From Candidatus Eisenbacteria bacterium RBG_16_71_46 (lineage in GTDB: Bacteria > Eisenbacteria > RBG-16-71-46), in assembly GCA_001780165.1 (NCBI GenBank), contig MFFQ01000124.1, positions 51,155-115,154 of the forward strand: DNA of 64,000 nucleotides. The letters are read 5' to 3'. Position numbers and translations under genes: made by a program. The notes beneath the pieces were generated by a model. The model was not told the DNA's origin. It saw only the letters and a program-made list of their open reading frames with translations, and did no database searches. This document shows, piece after piece, positions 40,994 through 49,659 of the stretch (position 1 is the stretch's first letter; every line of letters starts with the position of its first letter).

Positions 40994-42844
40994 TTGCTGG
41001 TGCGTGATTGGACGCTTTCGACCTGCTCGGCGGCCCTGCTGGTCGCCCTATGCGTCGGCGGAGCCGGGGCCGAGGGCAATCAGCCGCTTGCGGGAGATTC
41101 CCCGGATTCCTCGTCCGCCGTGGTGGTTTCACCCGTCGCGGGCGCTCGGGACGCCTACCAGGCCGCCTGGGCCCAGCGTCAGGCGGGCGACTACGCGGCC
41201 GCCATCCGGACCGCGGAAGCGGCCGTTTCCGAGATCGACGCCCAGCTGACCGGGAACCTCGACGCCAGTTCCCGCCGGGATCTGACCGAGTTCAGAGCCC
41301 GCCTGTCGGGCTTGAAGGACGCGGCCGCGCGCGACGAGACCGCGGCCTCGGCCGCCGCCGCGTCCGGCAACGAGGCGGACGAGCAGGTCTTCAACGCCCC
41401 CGCCGTGGACGCCATCCAGGCGCAGATGAACGCCGACGTCTACAAACACATCGAGTACTTTTCCGGCGCCGGCCGCTCGACCTTCGAGCGCTGGCTCAAG
41501 CGCTCGGGCCGCTACATGGACCTCTTCCGCTCGGTGCTCCAGAACGAGGGCCTGCCCCCCGACCTGGTTCACCTGGTGTTCGTGGAGAGCGGCTTCAACC
41601 TGCACGCGCGCTCGAGTGCCGCCGCAGTCGGGCCGTGGCAGTTCCTGCGCTCCACCGGCCGGCTGTTCGGGCTCACGGTGAATCAGTGGGTAGACGAGCG
41701 CAAGGACCCCGAGAAGTCCACGGTGGCGGCAGCGCGCTATCTCAAGCACCTCTATTCCATCTTCGGTGACTGGCCGCTCGCCCTGGCGTCGTACAACGCC
41801 GGCGAGGGCACCGTGCTCCGGGCGATCAAGCGCCAGGGCACCACGAACTACTGGGACTTGCGCCTGCCGCGCCAAACCGAAGACTACGTCCCCCAGTTCA
41901 TGGCGGTGCTGGCGATCTCGCGCAACCCGGCGAAGTACGGCTTCGACGACGTCGAGCTGGACGATCCGCTGGAGTTCGACGAGGTCGCGCTACGGGGCGC
42001 CGTGAACCTCTCCGCGATCGCCAAGCTCAGCGACTGCTCGGTCCAGGAACTGCGCGACCTCAATCCTGCGGTGCTGCGCAACGCGGCCCAGGGGCGCGAC
42101 GGCGTCACCACCCTGCGCGTCCCGCGCGGCAAGGGCGAAGTCCTGATCGACCGCATCGAGGACGGGGCCAAGCTGCCGGCGGTGAGCCTCGAGCTCAAGC
42201 ACCGCGTGCGGCGCGGCGAGACGCTCTCGGGCATCGGCGCGAAGTACCACGTGAGCGCGCGGGAGCTGGCGCTCGCCAACGGCATCGGGCGCAAGAACGT
42301 GCTGCGCGCCGGCGGGCTGCTGACCATTCCCGCCGGTCTCAAGGCGCCGCCGCCGCAGGTCATCGTCACCAAGGATCCGCGCGCGTCCACCGCCTACGTT
42401 CCGCAGCGCGCGCGCACGCCGATGACGACGCTCAAGGCCGAGTCGCGCGCCGAGGGGCGGCTCACCGTCACGCTGCGCCGCGGTGAGACCCTGAGCATGA
42501 TTGCCGATCGCTACGACGTGTCGGTGGACGACATCATGAAGTGGAACCGGCTCAGCAGCACCACGGTGCGGCGCGGCACGCGGCTCAAGATCCGCACCGG
42601 GTCGGCGGCCGAGTTCGAGCCCTCGCGCCGGGACAGCATGATGATCGCCCGCATCCCCGCGCCGTCCATCAGCCGATCGAGCCGCGCGCACATGCGCGTG
42701 CGGGCGACGGTGGTGGTGCAGCCGGGCGACACGCTCGGCGAGATCGCCCAGCGCCACGGCACCACGGTGACCAAGCTCAAGCGCGTGAACGGGCTCAGCA
42801 CCTCGCGCATCCGCGCGGGCCAGCAGCTCAAGATCCCGGTCTGA
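40994..42844 (+). CDS. mltD: membrane-bound lytic transglycosylase D-like protein with three LysM domains
   Basis: The 616-residue protein has a signal peptide (hydrophobic stretch CSAALLVALCVGGAGA), an SLT domain with the catalytic Glu in LVFVESGFNLHARS, then AVGPWQFLRSTGRLFGL and LALASYNAGEG. Three C-terminal LysM modules follow (RVRRGETLSGIGAKY, TLRRGETLSMIADRY, VVQPGDTLGEIAQRH). The order matches MltD. I chose TTG at 40994 because GGAGG lies 5 bases upstream; GTG at 41000 is an alternative, and the ATG at 40922 lies in front of the ribosome binding site. It remodels peptidoglycan at the envelope. Confidence 0.92.
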   Translation: MLVRDWTLSTCSAALLVALCVGGAGAEGNQPLAGDSPDSSSAVVVSPVAGARDAYQAAWAQRQAGDYAAAIRTAEAAVSEIDAQLTGNLDASSRRDLTEFRARLSGLKDAAARDETAASAAAASGNEADEQVFNAPAVDAIQAQMNADVYKHIEYFSGAGRSTFERWLKRSGRYMDLFRSVLQNEGLPPDLVHLVFVESGFNLHARSSAAAVGPWQFLRSTGRLFGLTVNQWVDERKDPEKSTVAAARYLKHLYSIFGDWPLALASYNAGEGTVLRAIKRQGTTNYWDLRLPRQTEDYVPQFMAVLAISRNPAKYGFDDVELDDPLEFDEVALRGAVNLSAIAKLSDCSVQELRDLNPAVLRNAAQGRDGVTTLRVPRGKGEVLIDRIEDGAKLPAVSLELKHRVRRGETLSGIGAKYHVSARELALANGIGRKNVLRAGGLLTIPAGLKAPPPQVIVTKDPRASTAYVPQRARTPMTTLKAESRAEGRLTVTLRRGETLSMIADRYDVSVDDIMKWNRLSSTTVRRGTRLKIRTGSAAEFEPSRRDSMMIARIPAPSISRSSRAHMRVRATVVVQPGDTLGEIAQRHGTTVTKLKRVNGLSTSRIRAGQQLKIPV

Positions 42845-42935
42845 ACGCGCCGCGGCGCGCGGCTGCGACGCACGAAGCCCCCGCCCGCGGGCGGTCGCCT
42901 CGATCGTTGGCGGCACGCACGGTTCACGGCGCGGC

Positions 42936-44213
42936 TCAGTGCATCGACTCCGGGCCGTCGACGACCCCGCCCGGCGGCACGTCCCCGGTGAATCCCGCAG
43001 CCGCGACGTGGGCGCCGATCCGCGCGTTCGGTCCGACGCGTATTCCATCCGGCAGGTGCGCGCCCCGGCCCACCAGCAGCAGGCCGCTCGACAGGTGCTC
43101 CGGGCACGCGCGGTTGGGGACCGAGTTGTCGCCCTCGCCGAGCCGCGCGCCGGCCCCGATGGTCACCAGCTTGTCCACGATCGCCCGCTGCAGCCGAGCG
43201 CCGCGCGCGATCTGGGTGTCCTGCATGATGATGCTGTCGTGCACCACGGCGCCGGGCGCAACCGTGACGCCGGGCGACAGCACCGAGCGCACCACCTCCC
43301 CCGCCACGACGCAGCCATTCGCGATCATGCTGCGCTCGACCCGCGCGCCGTGCTCGAAGCGCACCGGCGGACGGTCGGCGCTCTGGGTGTGGATCACCCA
43401 GTCGGGATCGTCGAGATCGAGCGGCGGTCGGTCGGAGAGGAAGTCGCGGTTCGAGGCGTAGTAGGAATCGACGGTCCCCACGTCCTGCCAGTAATCGCGA
43501 ACGGGATAGGCGTAGACCGATTCGCCGCGCGCCACTAGCCGCGGCAGCAGGTCCTTGCCGAAGTCCCGGCTCGAGCCGGCGGTGCGGGCATCCTCGATCA
43601 GCCAGCGGATGAGCGCGTCGCGGTCGAACAGGTACACCCCCATCGAGGCCAGGCGCGAGCGTGACGTTCGCGGCTTCTCCTCGAAGCCGATGACGCGCCC
43701 GGAGCCATCGGTCTCGAGGATGCCGAAGGCGCTGACCGCGTTCTCCGGCACCTCGGTGACCGCCACCGTGACCGAGGCTCGCTCCCGGGCATGGAACGCG
43801 TAGAGCACGTTGTAGTCCATCTTGTAGACGTGGTCCCCGGAGAGCACCAGCACCTGCTCGGCGCGGCGGCGCCGGAGGTGCACGAGATTGCGAAGGATGG
43901 CGTCCGCGGTGCCCTGGTACCAATCGCTGTCGGCGCTCCCGAGCGCGGGCTGCAAGAGCTGGATCCCGCCGCGCGTGCGGTCGAGGTCCCACGGTCGTCC
44001 GGTGCCGACGTGGCGGTTGAGCGAGCTCGGCCGGTACTGGGTGAGCACTCCGATGTCGTAGATGCCGGAGTTCACGCAGTTCGACAGGGTGAAATCGATG
44101 ATGCGGTACTTGCCTCCGAAGGGGACCGCCGGCTTGGCGCGGCGCTCCGAGAGCAGGCACAGCCGGTTGCCCTGGCCGCCGGCGAGGATGAACGCGTAAC
44201 GCGGAGCGCTCAC
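42936..44213 (-). CDS. glgC: glucose-1-phosphate adenylyltransferase, paralogue with intact activator lysine
   Basis: The 425-residue ADP-glucose pyrophosphorylase starts with the nucleotide loop LAGGQGNRL, the motif [13 protein letters not shown] (lysine equivalent to E. coli GlgC Lys39, which binds fructose-1,6-bisphosphate), the catalytic [10 protein letters not shown] and the sugar-phosphate lysine in EEKPRTS. A left-handed beta-helix with hexapeptide repeats forms the C-terminal third. The arginine of GGRGTRL is Gln here. The GTG start overlaps the upstream paralogue as GTGA. The two proteins could form hetero-oligomers. Confidence 0.93.
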   Translation of the reverse strand: MSAPRYAFILAGGQGNRLCLLSERRAKPAVPFGGKYRIIDFTLSNCVNSGIYDIGVLTQYRPSSLNRHVGTGRPWDLDRTRGGIQLLQPALGSADSDWYQGTADAILRNLVHLRRRRAEQVLVLSGDHVYKMDYNVLYAFHARERASVTVAVTEVPENAVSAFGILETDGSGRVIGFEEKPRTSRSRLASMGVYLFDRDALIRWLIEDARTAGSSRDFGKDLLPRLVARGESVYAYPVRDYWQDVGTVDSYYASNRDFLSDRPPLDLDDPDWVIHTQSADRPPVRFEHGARVERSMIANGCVVAGEVVRSVLSPGVTVAPGAVVHDSIIMQDTQIARGARLQRAIVDKLVTIGAGARLGEGDNSVPNRACPEHLSSGLLLVGRGAHLPDGIRVGPNARIGAHVAAAGFTGDVPPGGVVDGPESMH

Positions 44214-45469
44214 ACCACGTCCTCGTACCACACGCGGCTGGGGACCTGGGTGCCGGGGCCAACGTATCCACCGCTGCCGGGTTGGACGCGGGCGCCGATG
44301 CCCACCACCGCGGGCGGCTCCACGCGGCCGTGGGCGGCCACGATCGCGTCCTTGCCGATCAATACCAGCCCCTCGAGCCAGGCGTGGTCCTGGAGCGCGG
44401 CGGGCGTGGAACTGCCCACCCGTGCGCCCTCGCCGATGCGGGTGAACTTGTCGAGCAGGGCGCGTTCGAGCCGCGCCCCCGGACCGATCTTGGCATCCTG
44501 CATCACCACCGAGTCCACCACCTCGGCCCCCGACTCCACCACCACGCCGGGGAACAGGACCGAGCGCCGCACCGTTCCCGAGATGCGGCAGCCGTTGGCG
44601 ATCAGGGCGCGGTCCACGACCGCCCCGGCGCCCAGCAGCACGGGCGGGCGCTCCTCGTCGCGGGTGAGGACCGGCCAGCGCGGATCGTGGAGCGCCAGCC
44701 GCGGCTCCGGCGCCACCATCTCGAGATTGGAGTGGTAGTACGAGCCGATGGTCCCCACGTCTTCCCAGTAACCCGCGAACTCGTGGGCCATCACCCGCTC
44801 GCCCGCCGCCACCAGCGGGCGCAGGACGTCGAGCACCAGATTCACCGGCCCGGGCCGCATCGCCTCCGCCAGCGCCCCGTACTCGAACAGGTAGATGCCC
44901 ATCGACGCGAAGGGCGTCGCCGCGCGCTCCGGCTTCTCGATCAGCTCGGTGACCCGCCCGTCCCGGTCGATCGTGGTCATGCCGAAGCGCGGCGTCTGGC
45001 TCGACGGCACCCGGGTCACGGCAAGCGTGACCGCCGCACGCTGCTGTTCGTGGGTGTGCATCAAGGAGCGGTAGTCCATCCGATAGATCTGGTCTCCGGA
45101 AAGCACCAGGATCCGCTCGGGACGATGGTCCTCGATCACGTCCCAGTTCTGCGCGATCGCATCCGCGGTGCCCCGGTACCAGCCCGCGTGGGTCCGCGTG
45201 GTGAAGGGCTGGAGGATGAGCACGCCGCCTTCGCGGCGGTCGAGATCCCACGGTCTGCCGGCACCGATGTGGTCGTTGAGCGAGATCGGGGCGTGCTGCG
45301 TGAGGATCCCGACCACGGTGAGATGGGAGTGCGAGCAGTTGCTGAGGACGAAGTCGATGACGCGATACTTGCCGCCAAAGGGGAGCGCGCTGACGGCGCG
45401 CTCGTAGGTGAGCACGCTCAGCCGCTCACCACCGCCGCCCGCAAGCACCAGCACCATGGTCTCCGGCAC
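44210..45469 (-). CDS. glucose-1-phosphate adenylyltransferase paralogue lacking the activator lysine
   Basis: The 419-residue protein has the same fold as its neighbour: LAGGGGERL, FGGKYRVIDFVLSN, SGDQIYRMDY, LIEKPERA and a C-terminal beta-helix. In place of RAKPAVPF it reads RAVSALPF, so the residue matching E. coli Lys39 is missing, and the passage resembles GlgD-type subunits. Catalytic Asp and the sugar-binding Lys are retained, so it may be active but differently regulated. GTG start at 45467-45469 has GGAGGG a few bases upstream; ATG four codons later is an alternative. It is the promoter-proximal gene of the pair. Confidence 0.9.
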   Translation of the reverse strand: MPETMVLVLAGGGGERLSVLTYERAVSALPFGGKYRVIDFVLSNCSHSHLTVVGILTQHAPISLNDHIGAGRPWDLDRREGGVLILQPFTTRTHAGWYRGTADAIAQNWDVIEDHRPERILVLSGDQIYRMDYRSLMHTHEQQRAAVTLAVTRVPSSQTPRFGMTTIDRDGRVTELIEKPERAATPFASMGIYLFEYGALAEAMRPGPVNLVLDVLRPLVAAGERVMAHEFAGYWEDVGTIGSYYHSNLEMVAPEPRLALHDPRWPVLTRDEERPPVLLGAGAVVDRALIANGCRISGTVRRSVLFPGVVVESGAEVVDSVVMQDAKIGPGARLERALLDKFTRIGEGARVGSSTPAALQDHAWLEGLVLIGKDAIVAAHGRVEPPAVVGIGARVQPGSGGYVGPGTQVPSRVWYEDVV

Positions 45470-45514
45470 ACGCCCTCCGCGAGCGCATCCCCGCAGCGGG
45501 AGACGCGCGATCGC

Positions 45515-45543
45515 ACACTAGGAAGCGGTCCGCTTCGAGTCAA
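45515..45543 (-). promoter_or_regulatory. glgC operon promoter with palindrome in the spacer
   Basis: On the minus strand TTGACT (45538-45543) and TAGTGT (45515-45520) are separated by exactly 17 bases. The spacer contains the perfect 15-bp palindrome GAAGCGGTCCGCTTC (45522-45536). The predicted start is about 40 bases before the first glgC start. A palindrome between -35 and -10 is the classic position for a MerR-type activator or a repressor operator. Confidence 0.6.
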
Positions 45544-45594
45544 GGGAGGGGCGGCGGCCGCGGCCGCATCGCGCCGCCGGGCGGCGGCGCGGGA

Positions 45595-46674
45595 CTACCA
45601 GCTCACGCCCAGCGCCACCTGATGCGTGATGTCCAGGTTCTGCTCGTCAGGGAATTGCGAATCTCCCGCCGCGAAGAACCGGGGAAGCGAGGCCGCGTAG
45701 TCGGCGCCGAAGTGCTTGTAACGCAGGCCGAGGCCGAAGTCGAGATCCTTGCCGGCCGCCCCGGCGCGGAGCGCCACCAGGTTCCGGTACCAGTACTCGA
45801 GCCCGGTACGCACGTCCCAGGTCTGCCCGCCGATGGTGATCTGGCTGTCCAGGCGCCGCCGCTCGAATCCCCAGGCCAGGTCGATTGCCCAGGTCAGCGC
45901 GTGGTGCGGGGCCGGGAAGAACGTGAAGGCAGCTCCGGTGTCGAGCGTGGGGCTGACGATCTCGTGGGGGCCGTAGCTCCAGGCGATGTAGGTCGTGGTG
46001 AGGTCGCGCACGATCGCCCCGATCGTCACCGCGTCGCTGGGCATGTAGGTCGCGCCGACGTCCACTCCCGCGCCGAAGGAGGTGACGTGCGCCCCCCGCG
46101 TCGAGTCGGGGATGCTCTGGCGAATGAACTTGAGGTTGCCGCCGAAGGTCCAGCGGGTACCGTGGTGGCGGGCGTAGGACACCATGCCGGCGAGGTCGCT
46201 CGCGCTCGCCAGGTAGAGGTCGTCGGCCTTGATCAGCAGCCGCTCGCCCGGGTCCCAGACGCCGTTGCCGTTGTCGTCCTGGAAATCGAATGCCGGTCGG
46301 AGCCCCTCGGGGCGCGGCGTGATCGGGATGTCGTCGGTGGCGAGGCGATTGATGGAAATGCCGAGCGCCGCCTCGCGGCCGGCCGGTCCGCCCAGCGGGA
46401 ACACCGCGCTCGCGTAGTCGTGATTGAGCAGGTTTCCGAACTGCTCGGAGTGCTGGACGATCACCTCGCGGTAGGGCAGGTACACCATGCCCGCGGGATT
46501 CCAGTAGGGCGCGGTCGCGTCGTCGGCCACCGCCGTGAACGCGCCGCCCATGCCCATCGCGCGCGGCCCGACCGGGATCTTGAGGAACTCGGCGGCGTAC
46601 TTGGTGGCGAAGGCCGGGGAGGCGAGCAACGACACGGCAGCGGCGAGGACCAACGGCACAGACGATCGCGACAT
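45595..46674 (-). CDS. PorV/PorQ-family outer-membrane protein
   Basis: The 359-residue protein has a signal peptide (cleavage near PAFAT) followed by the family hallmark FLKIPVGPRAMGMGGAFTAVADDATAPYWNPAGM, of which the MGMGGA...WNPAG core is diagnostic. The remainder consists of alternating beta-strands ending in VALGVSW. PorV proteins act as type IX secretion outer-membrane partners in Bacteroidetes, while related UPF0164 members are found widely in FCB and candidate phyla. The ATG at 46672-46674 with GAGGG upstream is preferred over the ATG 24 bases earlier. It may serve export of FlgD-Ig proteins such as the one at 26377. Confidence 0.85.
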   Translation of the reverse strand: MSRSSVPLVLAAAVSLLASPAFATKYAAEFLKIPVGPRAMGMGGAFTAVADDATAPYWNPAGMVYLPYREVIVQHSEQFGNLLNHDYASAVFPLGGPAGREAALGISINRLATDDIPITPRPEGLRPAFDFQDDNGNGVWDPGERLLIKADDLYLASASDLAGMVSYARHHGTRWTFGGNLKFIRQSIPDSTRGAHVTSFGAGVDVGATYMPSDAVTIGAIVRDLTTTYIAWSYGPHEIVSPTLDTGAAFTFFPAPHHALTWAIDLAWGFERRRLDSQITIGGQTWDVRTGLEYWYRNLVALRAGAAGKDLDFGLGLRYKHFGADYAASLPRFFAAGDSQFPDEQNLDITHQVALGVSW

Positions 46675-46732
46675 GCAACCCTCGAGGTGAACCAGCATCC
46701 GGCCCGCCGACGGAGCCTAGGCGGCGCGGCCG

Positions 46733-47188
46733 TCAACTGTCAATGGGCCGCGCGACCGAATTCCACTGCGGCACGCTCGCCCGCCCGAGCGGGCGCACGA
46801 TCCGCCACTCACCGCGCTCCCGGACCAGCTCGCTGCCGGTATGGAAGCTCTGCGACTCCACCAGGCCTGGAATCGTGAAACACACATCGTAGGTGACGAT
46901 CACCCTTCCGGCGGTCACCGGGAGCGAGCGGAAGCCGGCGAGCCAGAGCCGGGGCGTCGGCGGCATGAACCAGAGCATGCCCGGGAAAGGCGTGTCCTCA
47001 CGCCCCTCGTTGAGACACTCGCGCAGCGTGACCTCGTCGTTCGCCCGCATCGCCTCCCAATAGGTCTCGAGCGTCGAACTGGGCGAGGCGAACCGGGCAT
47101 CCACCCGGCACTCCTCCCCCTGCCCCAGGAGGCAGAAGGCGAGCGCGAGGATGATCGCCGCCGCACGCCATCCCCCCCGCCGCCGCAT
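46733..47188 (-). CDS. hypothetical secreted protein
   Basis: The 151-residue protein starts with an arginine-rich n-region and hydrophobic segment (AAAIILALAFCLLG), then a compact domain opening SSTLETYWEAMRANDEVTLRECL and ending with RVIVTYDVCF ... RERGEWRIVRPLG. The pattern of helix, then strands with a final WRIV resembles the SnoaL/NTF2-like or DUF4878 fold found in many small lipoproteins. No lipobox is clear. I cannot assign a function; the order with the PorV-like gene (58-base spacing) suggests a shared transcript. Confidence 0.6.
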   Translation of the reverse strand: MRRRGGWRAAAIILALAFCLLGQGEECRVDARFASPSSTLETYWEAMRANDEVTLRECLNEGREDTPFPGMLWFMPPTPRLWLAGFRSLPVTAGRVIVTYDVCFTIPGLVESQSFHTGSELVRERGEWRIVRPLGRASVPQWNSVARPIDS

Positions 47189-47527
47189 GCGCGATGCGGG
47201 CTCCGGACGCGGAGCGACGCCGCAGCCACTGTCGGTTCCTACCCCGAGCGACCCGTCGGGGGCTCCAAAAACTTGCGGCGACTGCCGTGGGGCCGAGAGC
47301 AGATGCAGGAGCAAGGGAGTCTCTCCGCGATGGATTCCGGACGCACGCCTCGCGGGTCGCATCCATGCGGGGAGGCACGGCGGGCGAAGTTCGCCCGGAG
47401 CGGTCCGGTGAGGACCGCCCGTTCAACTGCGTCCATGGCGCAGGAATCGTTCCTGCCTCGAGCTCCGATCGCAGATCGCTCTTCACTTCCCAAGCAACAT
47501 CAGATTAACGTTCTAATTAATTCACGT
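47189..47527. other. intergenic region with an AT-rich patch
   Basis: This 339-base stretch separates the rluB stop from the next gene. Most of it is GC-rich with no gene I can support. The 30 bases near 47490-47527 are conspicuously AT-rich for this genome (ATTAACGTTCTAATTAATTC) and contain GAACGT twice on the minus strand. It is the likely promoter area of the minus-strand gene at 46733-47188, with a long leader; no well-formed -35/-10 pair is visible. Confidence 0.5.
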
Positions 47528-48913
47528 TCAACGTCTTCCGCTTCGCTTGCCACGGGTGACGCGCGGCGCTGGCCCGCGATCGGCGCGGCGCCGGGGCTGC
47601 GGACTGCGCGCCCTTTCCCGGCCCGCTGGGCCAGCGCGCCCAATTCCACCGCGCGAGGGCGGTCGCTGAGTGCCGCCTCGCTGCACCGTGCTCTGATCGC
47701 GCCGCCGGGCTTTCGTCCCCACCGGCGCCCTCCCCACCGCTCGCCGTGGCGCCTTGCGCAACTCGTCACCGCCCGCGCCTCGCCGCCCCGGCGCCCGCTC
47801 GCTCCGGCCGCCGAACCGTCCGGGCTCGGGAGCCGCGGCGCTCCGTCCCCGCCGCCCAGGCGCCCGCTCGCTGCGACCGCCGAACCGTCCGGGCTCGGGA
47901 GCCGCGGCGCTCCGCCCCCGCCGCCCAGGCGCCCGTTCGCTGCGACCGCCGAACCGTCCGGGCTCGGGAGCCGCAGCGCTCCGCCCCCGCCGTCCCGGTG
48001 CCCGCTCGCTCCGGCCGCCGAAACGTCCCGGCTCGGGAGTCGCAGCGCTCTGCCCGCGTCGGACGGGCGGGCGCGACGCGGCCACATTGCCCGCCGTGCC
48101 AAACGACCGCGGCGAGAGATCCCGTCCAGGCGCGTGGGACGGGCGCCGCCGGGGCCCTGGCGACGAACGCTCGCGGGGAGGCCGGGGATGCGGCCGTGCG
48201 CTGACCGCCCGCAGGCGGGCGACTTCGTGCTCGGCGAGCTCGCGCCACATCCCGCGCGCGAGCTCTCCGAGGCGTAGCGCCCCGTAGCCCCAGCGGTGCA
48301 GGCCGCGCACCGTGAGCCCGACGGCTTCGCACATCAGTCGCACCTGGTGATGGCGTCCCTCGCGCACCGCGATCTCGATCGCCGCGCCGCGCGGTCCCGG
48401 CTCGCGCACCCGCACCCGCGCGCGCCCGCTGTGCACGCCAGGCTCGAACTCGACGCCGGCGGCGAGCTGGCGGATCTGATCGTCGCTCGGGGCCCGCTCG
48501 ACCCACACGCGGTAGAACTTTTCCACCTCGTAGCGTGGATGCATGAGGTGATGCGCGAGATCGCCGTCGTTGGTGAGAATGAGCAGGCCGCTGGTGTCGG
48601 CGTCGAGCCGACCGACCGGGTACAGCCGCGGCCCGGGGGGCATCACGTCGGCGACGGTGGACCGGCCCTCGGGATCGCTCAGCGTCGTGATCATCCCGAC
48701 CGGCTTGTGAAGCATGAAGTAGCGGTGCATCGAGGGACCGGGCAGAGGCTGCCCGCGGATCAGGATGCGGTCGCGGCCGGGCTCCACGCGCGCGCCGGGG
48801 GCGGTCACGACCTCGCCGTTCACCTGCACCGCTCCCGACTCGATCAGGGCGTTGCACTTGCGCCGCGCCGCCACCCCGCGGGTGGCGAGCAGCTTGTTGA
48901 GCCGGATCGTCAA
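47528..48913 (-). CDS. rluB: 23S rRNA pseudouridine synthase RluB-type with repetitive basic tail
   Basis: The 461-residue protein has an S4-like RNA-binding domain (RLNKLLATRGVAARRKCNALI), a catalytic domain with the active Asp in YPVGRLDADTSGLLILTNDG and REGRHHQVRLM, ending near residue 240. After that comes a 220-residue Arg/Gly/Pro-rich disordered tail with four 23-residue repeats (positions 47791-48066). Normal RluB is about 250-290 residues. The start is TTG at 48911-48913, overlapping the scpB stop as TTGA. RluB isomerises U2605 in E. coli 23S rRNA. Confidence 0.9.
   Translation of the reverse strand: MTIRLNKLLATRGVAARRKCNALIESGAVQVNGEVVTAPGARVEPGRDRILIRGQPLPGPSMHRYFMLHKPVGMITTLSDPEGRSTVADVMPPGPRLYPVGRLDADTSGLLILTNDGDLAHHLMHPRYEVEKFYRVWVERAPSDDQIRQLAAGVEFEPGVHSGRARVRVREPGPRGAAIEIAVREGRHHQVRLMCEAVGLTVRGLHRWGYGALRLGELARGMWRELAEHEVARLRAVSARPHPRPPRERSSPGPRRRPSHAPGRDLSPRSFGTAGNVAASRPPVRRGQSAATPEPGRFGGRSERAPGRRGRSAAAPEPGRFGGRSERAPGRRGRSAAAPEPGRFGGRSERAPGRRGRSAAAPEPGRFGGRSERAPGRRGAGGDELRKAPRRAVGRAPVGTKARRRDQSTVQRGGTQRPPSRGGIGRAGPAGRERARSPQPRRRADRGPAPRVTRGKRSGRR
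47791..48066. repeat. four tandem 69-bp repeats inside rluB
   Basis: Copies start at 47791, 47860, 47929 and 47998, each exactly 69 bases (23 codons). Each encodes G-R/Q-S-A-A-A/T-P-E-P-G-R-F-G-G-R-S-E-R-A-P-G-R-R. Copies two and three are nearly identical in DNA, while one and four differ at several bases, suggesting recent local expansion. Confidence 0.92.
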
Positions 48914-49659
48914 CCGCCCTCGGCGTCGCGCCCGGCCGATCCACCGGGAGTGCCGTGCGCGGGCTCCTCCTCGGCGTCCGCATCCGACGCGTCGAAGTCC
49001 GCCTCCTCGTCCAGCGCGATGATTTCGTGGCGCGGTGCGGGGTCCGCGTCCGAGGCCTCGCTGGCGGCGAGGTCGATCGCCACCTGCGACACCACCTCGA
49101 GCTCCATCATGTCGAGCTGCTCGGGCTCGCGGGCTGCCACCAGCGCCCGCAGCTCCTCGGGACGCGGCAGCTCGGTGAGGTCCTTGAGTCCGAAGTACTC
49201 GAGGAACTCCGGCGTCGTGCCATAGAGCAGCGGCCGCCCGACCACCTTGGAGCGCCCGCGGATGGTCACGAGGTTGCGCTCGAGCAAGGTCGCGAGCACG
49301 GCGCTCGAGTCCACGCCCCGGATCGCCTCGACCTCGGACTTGGTGACCGGCTGCTTGTAGGCGATGATGGCCATGGTTTCGAGTGCCGCGCGCGAGAGCC
49401 GCATGCGGCGCTTGCCGCGCAGCATGCGGCCGACGAATTCCGCCTGCTCCGACGTCGTCACCAGCATCCAGCCGCCGGCGATCTCGCGCAGCTCCACGCC
49501 CGCCGCGCGCGCCTCGTAGTCGCGTCCGAGCTGGTGCAGCGCCGCGGCGATCTGGTCGGCCGGGGCCTCGAGGGCATCGGTCAGCAGCGCCAGCGTCAGC
49601 GGCTGGTCGGACGAGAACAACAGCGCCTCAACCGCGGCCAGGAGATTCGGCGGGGGCAT
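48910..49659 (-). CDS. scpB: segregation and condensation protein B
   Basis: The 249-residue kleisin-associated winged-helix protein binds ScpA in the SMC complex. Typical features are AVEALLFSSDQPLTLA at the N-terminus, the LVTTSEQAEFVGRML segment and AALETMAIIAYKQPVTKSEVEAIRGVDSSAVL. An acidic tail of about 60 residues extends beyond the usual end. It overlaps scpA by 32 bases and rluB by 4, the common scpA-scpB-rluB order. Confidence 0.95.
   Translation of the reverse strand: MPPPNLLAAVEALLFSSDQPLTLALLTDALEAPADQIAAALHQLGRDYEARAAGVELREIAGGWMLVTTSEQAEFVGRMLRGKRRMRLSRAALETMAIIAYKQPVTKSEVEAIRGVDSSAVLATLLERNLVTIRGRSKVVGRPLLYGTTPEFLEYFGLKDLTELPRPEELRALVAAREPEQLDMMELEVVSQVAIDLAASEASDADPAPRHEIIALDEEADFDASDADAEEEPAHGTPGGSAGRDAEGG

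Noticed and set aside
47791..48066. The 69-bp repeat array as a CRISPR or satellite
   Set aside because: There are no spacers, the repeats are directly adjacent and stay in frame with rluB, and no cas genes are near.
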